This document shows positions 60,132 to 64,000 of a DNA stretch of 64,000 bases, in pieces (position 1 is the first letter of the stretch; every line of letters begins with the position of its first letter). Below the pieces are notes generated by a model. That model was not told the origin of the DNA. It did no database searches and saw only the letters and a program-made list of their open reading frames with translations. The stretch is from Streptomyces bikiniensis (GTDB lineage: Bacteria > Actinomycetota > Actinomycetes > Streptomycetales > Streptomycetaceae), in contig JNWL01000015.1 in NCBI GenBank assembly GCA_000716465.1, positions 62,001 through 126,000 of the forward strand, in the 5' to 3' direction. Made by a program: the position numbers and the translations under genes.

Positions 60132-60452
60132 GTGTCGGACGCCAGGACCCCTGCGCAGATCGAGGCGGACATCGTCCGCCGGCGCGAGCAGCTCGCCGTC
60201 ACTCTCGACGAGATCGGCATTCGAGTGCACCCGAAGACGATCATCGGGGACGCGAAGGCGAGGGTGGCCTCGACGGTCGACCAGACCGCCGGGCGCGCCT
60301 TCGTCGCCGTCAACCGGGTCGTCTCGGACGTGAAGGCCCGTTTCACCCACGCGGACGGCTCGCCCCGTCTGGAGCGCGTGGTGCCGGCGGCGCTCGCGGT
60401 CGTCGCGGTCGTCGGGCTGATCGCCACGGCGGGGCGCAAGGCCGGGAAGTGA
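60132..60452 (+). CDS. DUF3618 family membrane protein
   Basis: A 106-residue protein. The N-terminal TPAQIEADIVRRREQLAVTLDEIG helix is diagnostic for DUF3618. A C-terminal helix (VVPAALAVVAVVGLIATAG) anchors it in the membrane. GTG 60132 has GGAGG. Function unknown. Confidence 0.88.
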   Translation: MSDARTPAQIEADIVRRREQLAVTLDEIGIRVHPKTIIGDAKARVASTVDQTAGRAFVAVNRVVSDVKARFTHADGSPRLERVVPAALAVVAVVGLIATAGRKAGK

Positions 60453-60541
60453 CGGCTCCGGGCGCGACCGTTGCGGGCGGGCCCGGCCCGTCGTGCGGCT
60501 CCCGTGCGCGGGCGACACGCCCGGCCGGGTAGGTTCACCCC

Positions 60542-60880
60542 GTGAGCGAGAACACCCACGACAAGCTGCCCATCCGGATGCTCCACGACCGGGTCCTGGT
60601 CCGTACCGACTCCCCGGAGGGGGAGCGGCGCTCCGGCGGCGGCATCCTGATCCCGGCGACCGCCGCCGTCGGCCGTCGCCTCGCCTGGGCCGAGGTGGTC
60701 GCGATCGGCCAGAACGTGCGTACGGTCGAGACCGGCGACCGGGTCCTGTACGACCCTGAGGACCGCGCCGAGGTCGAGGTGCGGGGCGTCGCGTACGTCC
60801 TGATGCGGGAGCGCGACCTGCACGCGGTGGCGGCGGACCGGTTCCAGGGGACGTCGGACTCGACCGGGCTCTATCTGTAG
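60542..60880 (+). CDS. GroES-like co-chaperonin family protein
   Basis: A 112-residue GroES-fold protein (LPIRMLHDRVLVRTDSPEGE, GGILIPATA, VVAIGQNVRTVETGDRVLYD). The mobile-loop IPAT region is present, but length, ending and isolation from groEL differ from true GroES. It is a diverged paralogue conserved in actinobacteria. TAGGTT ends six bases before GTG 60542, suggesting a leaderless mRNA. Confidence 0.78.
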   Translation: MSENTHDKLPIRMLHDRVLVRTDSPEGERRSGGGILIPATAAVGRRLAWAEVVAIGQNVRTVETGDRVLYDPEDRAEVEVRGVAYVLMRERDLHAVAADRFQGTSDSTGLYL

Positions 60881-60896
60881 GCGTGCGAACCCTGTG

Positions 60897-60926
60897 AGGC
60901 CCCGGTGACCATGGTCACCGGGGCCT
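60897..60926 (+). terminator. Perfect palindromic terminator after the GroES-like gene
   Basis: The 30 bases from 60897 to 60926 are entirely self-complementary, centred on CCATGG, and can form a 13-bp stem with a tight loop. The following CCGTCCTTCTTTTGC is T-rich, unusual for this genome. Confidence 0.9.
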
Positions 60927-61030
60927 CCGTCCTTCTTTTGCTAGCCTGGAGGGACCCCGACGAGACGCGCCGTACCGGGCACACGACAAGACGACGCACC
61001 CCTGTTGTTCCGTCTCACGGAGGTGTCGTC

Positions 61031-61351
61031 ATGGCCTGGGTCCTTCTCGTCGTCGCGGGTCTGCTGGAAGTCGCCTGGTCGATCGGGATGAAGTACACCG
61101 AGGGCTTCACCCGTCTGTGGCCGAGCGTGTTCACCGGTGCCGGGATCGTCGTCTCCATGCTGCTGCTTTCGCAGGCGGCCAGGACGCTGCCGATCGGTAC
61201 GGCGTACGGCGTGTGGGTCGGCATCGGCGCGGCCGGTGCGGCGGTGTTCGGCATGGTGGTGCTGGGGGAGCCGGCGACCGCCGCCCGCATCTTCTTCGTC
61301 TGTCTGCTGCTGGTGGCCGTGGTGGGTCTGAAGGCGACCTCGGGTCACTGA
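61031..61351 (+). CDS. SMR-family efflux protein (EmrE/Gdx type)
   Basis: A 106-residue four-helix transporter. The key Glu is in VVAGLLEVAWSIGMKYTEGF, and GTAYGVWVGIGAAGAAVFGM is the usual helix 3. The E-V-A-W and K-Y-T-E-G-F residues fit the Gdx/SugE (guanidinium) subgroup better than the polyaromatic EmrE group. It usually works as a dual-topology dimer. ATG 61031 has GGAGG. Its end overlaps the convergent penicillin-binding gene by seven bases. The leader of about 80 bases was checked for guanidine riboswitch motifs and none was recognised. Confidence 0.88.
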   Translation: MAWVLLVVAGLLEVAWSIGMKYTEGFTRLWPSVFTGAGIVVSMLLLSQAARTLPIGTAYGVWVGIGAAGAAVFGMVVLGEPATAARIFFVCLLLVAVVGLKATSGH

Positions 61352-63660
61352 CCGTCCGGCCGGTGGGCGAGCGTGCCCCGTTCGGCGGTACGGGGGCCGG
61401 TCTCCCGTCCGGGGGCGTCCGGGCCGGTGCCGCGGCCCGGTGCCGGTGGTGGGGCCGGGGCCGCCTCCGGGCCCGCCTCCCCGGTCGTGTACTCCTCCGT
61501 GCCGTCCGGCGCCGGCGCCAGTACCGAGGTCGGTGCGGGCGTCGGTGCCGGCGTCGCGGACGACGGCTCCCCGGCCTCGGTCCCCGGCATCGGCCGGAGG
61601 TCGAACGCGCGCGGGGGCGTCCCGGCCAGGGCCTCGCGGGTGAACCGGCCCCAGATCTCGGCGGGTGCCCCGCCCCCGGCGACCCGTTCCGCGCCGAGCG
61701 CCCCGTAGAGCGGTTCCTGGTGTCCCGTCTCGGGGTCCTGGCCCATCAGGGCGACGACGGTGGCGAGTTCCGGGGTGTAGCCCGCGAACCAGGCGGCCTT
61801 GTCGTCCTCCGCCGTGCCCGTCTTGCCCGCCGCCGGGCGTCCGGCGGTCTGCGCGGCCGTTCCCGTGCCCGCCTCGACGACGCCCCTGAGGACCGAGGTG
61901 GTGGTGTCGGCGGCCTCCCGGCTCACCGCCTGGCGGGGGCGGAGGGCGGGCAGCGCCAGCTGCTCGCCGCCCCGGGTGACGCCTTCCACCAGGGTGTACG
62001 CGCCGAGTCTGCCGTGGGCGGCGAGGGTGGCGTACGCGGTGGCCATGTCGAGGACGCTGGCGGTGGCGGCGCCGAGCGCGATGGAGGGGGAGGCGGTGAG
62101 GTCGGGGGTGGAGCCGGGCAGGCCGAGGGAGATCGCGGTCCGGCGTACGCGGGCGGGGCCGACGTCGACGGCCATCTGGGCGTAGACGGCGTTCACGGAC
62201 AGGTCGGTGGCGGTGCCGACGGGGATCACGCCGTAGCTCGTGTCGTCCTCGTTGGCCGGGTCGTACGGGCCGCCGTTCCAGCCCTCCACCGGGCGCCGGT
62301 TGGTCCCGTCGTACAGCGTGGAGGGGGTGATGGGGCGGCCCTGCTGGGTGCGGGCGCCGTTCTGGACGGCGGCGGTGAGGACGAAGGGCTTGAAGGTGGA
62401 GCCGACCTGGTAGTCGCGGCGGGTGGCGTTGTTGACGTACTGGCGGGTGTAGTCGATCCCGCCGTACAGCGCGAGGACCCGGCCGTTCGCCGGGTCGACG
62501 GCCGCCGCCCCGACGCGCACGAAGCGGTCGGCGGGGTTGCGGTCGGGGTCGAGGCGGGAGACGACCCGGTCCTCGACGGCCTCGGTCAGGGCCTCCTGCT
62601 TGGCGGGTTCCAGGGTGGTGGTGATGCGGAAGCCGCCGCCGGCGAGGGTCTTCTCGTCGACGATGCCGCGGCTGGTCAGGTACTCCTCGACGGCCTGGAC
62701 GACGTAACCGCGCTGCCCGGACAGGGCGCTGACGGCGCGTGCGGTCTGCGGGTCGGGGAAGCGGAGGGCGGCGCGGTCGGCCCGGCTCAGCCAGCCCTCG
62801 GTGACCATGCCGTCGAGGACGTAGTGCCAGCGGGCGACGGCCTTGGCCCGGTTTCGGGGGTGGGCGGTGACGTCGTAGGCGCTGGGGGCCTTGAGGAGGG
62901 AGGCGAGGTAGGCGCCCTCGGCGGTGTCGAGGCGTTCGACGTCCTTGCCGTAGTAGGCGCGGGCGGCGGCCTGCACGCCGTAGGCGTTGCGTCCGAAGTA
63001 GCTGGTGTTGAGGTAGCCCTGGAGGATGTCCTGCTTGCTCTTCTCGCGGCCGAGCCGGATCGCGATGAAGAACTCCCTGGCCTTGCGGCTGAGGGTCTGC
63101 TCCTGGCCCAGGTAGTAGTTCTTGACGTACTGCTGGGTGATGGTGGAGCCGGACTGGCGGCCCTTGCCGGTGACGGTGTGCCAGGCGGCGCGGACCATGG
63201 CCTTGGGGTCGACGGCGCGGGAGGTGGCGAAGTCGCGTTCCTCGGCGGCGAGGACGGCGCGCTGGAGGGCGAGCGGGATCCGGTCGAGCCGGACGCTCTC
63301 GCGGTTGACCTCGCCGTCGCGGGCGAGGGGGGTGCCGTCCCGGTAGAGGTAGACGTTGGACTGGGCGGTGGCGGTGGCGTTGGCGGGCGGGATCTCCACC
63401 AGGAGGTAGCCGGCGGCGAAGGCGCCGGCGAGCAGCAGCGTGCCCAGGAGCAGGGTGCCGAGGAGGTGGCGGAGGAAGCGCCGGAAGGGGCCCCGGCGGC
63501 GGTGGCGGGGTGCGGGCGCGGTCACCCGTCCGGCCGGGGCCAGGGTGGGATCCCTCGGCTCCCAGCCCGGGCGGGACGTCCGGGGGGTGCCGTTCGGGCC
63601 GCTGGCGCCGGAGTCCGCGCCGGAGCCCGTACCGGAAGAAGGGGACGAGGAGAGGGACAT
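61345..63660 (-). CDS. Class A penicillin-binding protein (bifunctional)
   Basis: A 771-residue PBP1-type enzyme that polymerises and crosslinks peptidoglycan outside the membrane. After a Ser/Gly/Pro-rich cytoplasmic head with an Arg patch (RHRRRGPFRRF), one helix (LLGTLLLGTLLLAGAFAAGYLL) follows. The glycosyltransferase has AAEERDF and GSTITQQYVKN and RKAREFFIAI. The transpeptidase has SxxK (GSTFKPF), SxN (LSVNAVY) and KTG (AGKTGTAED). The tail of about 90 residues is Pro/Ala/Gly-rich. Start ATG 63660 is chosen for the head; the ribosome site is poor and TATGTG lies just before. Confidence 0.93.
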   Translation of the reverse strand: MSLSSSPSSGTGSGADSGASGPNGTPRTSRPGWEPRDPTLAPAGRVTAPAPRHRRRGPFRRFLRHLLGTLLLGTLLLAGAFAAGYLLVEIPPANATATAQSNVYLYRDGTPLARDGEVNRESVRLDRIPLALQRAVLAAEERDFATSRAVDPKAMVRAAWHTVTGKGRQSGSTITQQYVKNYYLGQEQTLSRKAREFFIAIRLGREKSKQDILQGYLNTSYFGRNAYGVQAAARAYYGKDVERLDTAEGAYLASLLKAPSAYDVTAHPRNRAKAVARWHYVLDGMVTEGWLSRADRAALRFPDPQTARAVSALSGQRGYVVQAVEEYLTSRGIVDEKTLAGGGFRITTTLEPAKQEALTEAVEDRVVSRLDPDRNPADRFVRVGAAAVDPANGRVLALYGGIDYTRQYVNNATRRDYQVGSTFKPFVLTAAVQNGARTQQGRPITPSTLYDGTNRRPVEGWNGGPYDPANEDDTSYGVIPVGTATDLSVNAVYAQMAVDVGPARVRRTAISLGLPGSTPDLTASPSIALGAATASVLDMATAYATLAAHGRLGAYTLVEGVTRGGEQLALPALRPRQAVSREAADTTTSVLRGVVEAGTGTAAQTAGRPAAGKTGTAEDDKAAWFAGYTPELATVVALMGQDPETGHQEPLYGALGAERVAGGGAPAEIWGRFTREALAGTPPRAFDLRPMPGTEAGEPSSATPAPTPAPTSVLAPAPDGTEEYTTGEAGPEAAPAPPPAPGRGTGPDAPGRETGPRTAERGTLAHRPDGQ

Positions 63661-63834
63661 GGCATCACATATTGCCCGTAATGCTTCAAAAGTCATGAAA
63701 ACGACTCGAAGGGAACGGAGGCAACGCGGCGACGCGCCCCGAGCACGACGGGAAAACGGGTCGCGGCGGACCCGCTCCTCCCACTAGGGTCGTGCGCTTC
63801 GCCTCCGTCCACCCCTTCCCGGAAAGGGAGCTCC

Positions 63835-64000
63835 ATGCTGCGGCTGTACGCGACGGTGGCCGCGGGAGGGTTCCGGCGCTACGCCACCTACCGGGTGGCC
63901 ACGGCGGCGGGCGTCTTCACCAACAGCGTCTTCGGCCTCGTCCTCTCCTCCACGTACATCGCCCTCTGGGACGAACGGCCCCACCTCGGCGGCTACTCCG
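63835..64000 (+). CDS. ABC-2-type transporter permease, N-terminal fragment
   Basis: The first 55 codons of a gene cut by the window edge (MLRLYATVAAGGFRRYATYR start). GGGAG precedes ATG 63835. The start is like the DUF990/ABC-2 family permeases in actinobacteria, with an amphipathic head before helix 1 (VFTNSVFGLVLSSTYIALW). Partner genes would lie beyond the edge. Confidence 0.6.
   Translation, partial: MLRLYATVAAGGFRRYATYRVATAAGVFTNSVFGLVLSSTYIALWDERPHLGGYS

Noticed and set aside
60927..61030. Possible guanidine riboswitch before the SMR gene
   Set aside because: SMR proteins of this type are often so controlled, but I could not find the conserved ykkC motifs or the paired ACGR-loop hairpins; only short complementary pieces (GAGACG and CGTCTC) are present.
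61117..63681. Plus-strand 854-codon frame opposite the penicillin-binding protein
   Set aside because: The minus strand carries complete glycosyltransferase and transpeptidase motifs; the plus frame is a Gly/Val/Ala-rich shadow.

Overview
The window is a 64-kb piece of a Streptomyces chromosome. The evidence is very high G+C, frequent GTG and TTG starts, overlapping GTGA/ATGA gene junctions, an SsgA-like sporulation protein, DasR-type operators at N-acetylglucosamine transport genes, a Streptomyces-type 4-hydroxyphenylpyruvate dioxygenase and an Immune inhibitor A protease. From memory, the gene order follows the S. coelicolor region from about SCO2947 down to SCO2897; no alignment could be run.

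Region 1 (1-10.3 kb) holds a DUF3039 protein, a sugar ABC importer (lipoprotein plus two permeases, no ATPase) with a GH20 beta-N-acetylhexosaminidase, and a three-subunit molybdenum hydroxylase. The hydroxylase iron-sulfur subunit has a disordered head of about 320 residues, and its Mo subunit lacks the usual catalytic glutamate. Region 2 (10.4-15.7 kb) is a minus-strand operon of a pseudokinase and two Ser/Thr kinases with PQQ-type propeller domains; both kinases carry an internal twin-arginine motif just before their single membrane helix. Region 3 (15.8-19.6 kb) is an accessory patch on the 3' side of tRNA-Cys: three coupled small Cys-containing or membrane-type genes, a tiny GntR regulator, and an XRE/DUF5753-DUF6879 cassette. 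Region 4 (19.7-33.7 kb) has an MFS exporter, an RHH-Doc toxin-antitoxin pair with an 18-bp palindrome, a DEAD/DEAH helicase, an IclR regulator, a PDZ-less Lon-like protease, an ArsR-MFS unit, Lrp/HPPD (tyrosine catabolism), a TPR membrane protein, a GlcD-type oxidase and ssgG. Region 5 (34-39.6 kb) has two RDD membrane proteins and a secreted M6 metalloprotease.

Region 6 (40-56.6 kb) keeps an old actinobacterial neighbourhood also known from Mycobacterium tuberculosis (pncB, clpS, DUF2017, mec, cysO, cysM, metallo-beta-lactamase-fold protein, rph, rdgB). Three cassettes are inserted in it: an amino-acid permease, a cobalamin-riboswitch-controlled BtuFCD-like importer, and the nagE2/nagE1/nagF PTS genes. 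Mec, CysO and CysM would together make cysteine from a sulfur-carrier thiocarboxylate. CysO here ends Gly-Gly-Met-Val, so it needs trimming before activation. A short leader peptide with one cysteine and an exact SigR-type promoter sequence precede cysO-cysM. A truncated pemK-like gene, apparently broken by a short repeat element, follows cysM.

Region 7 (56.6-64 kb) has tRNA-Leu, an HNH nuclease with four N-terminal repeats, a ProP-type transporter, peroxiredoxin Bcp, DUF3618, a GroES-like protein, an SMR transporter, a class A penicillin-binding protein and the start of an ABC-2-type permease. At many genes a -10-like hexamer ends 6-7 bases before the start codon, suggesting leaderless mRNAs.
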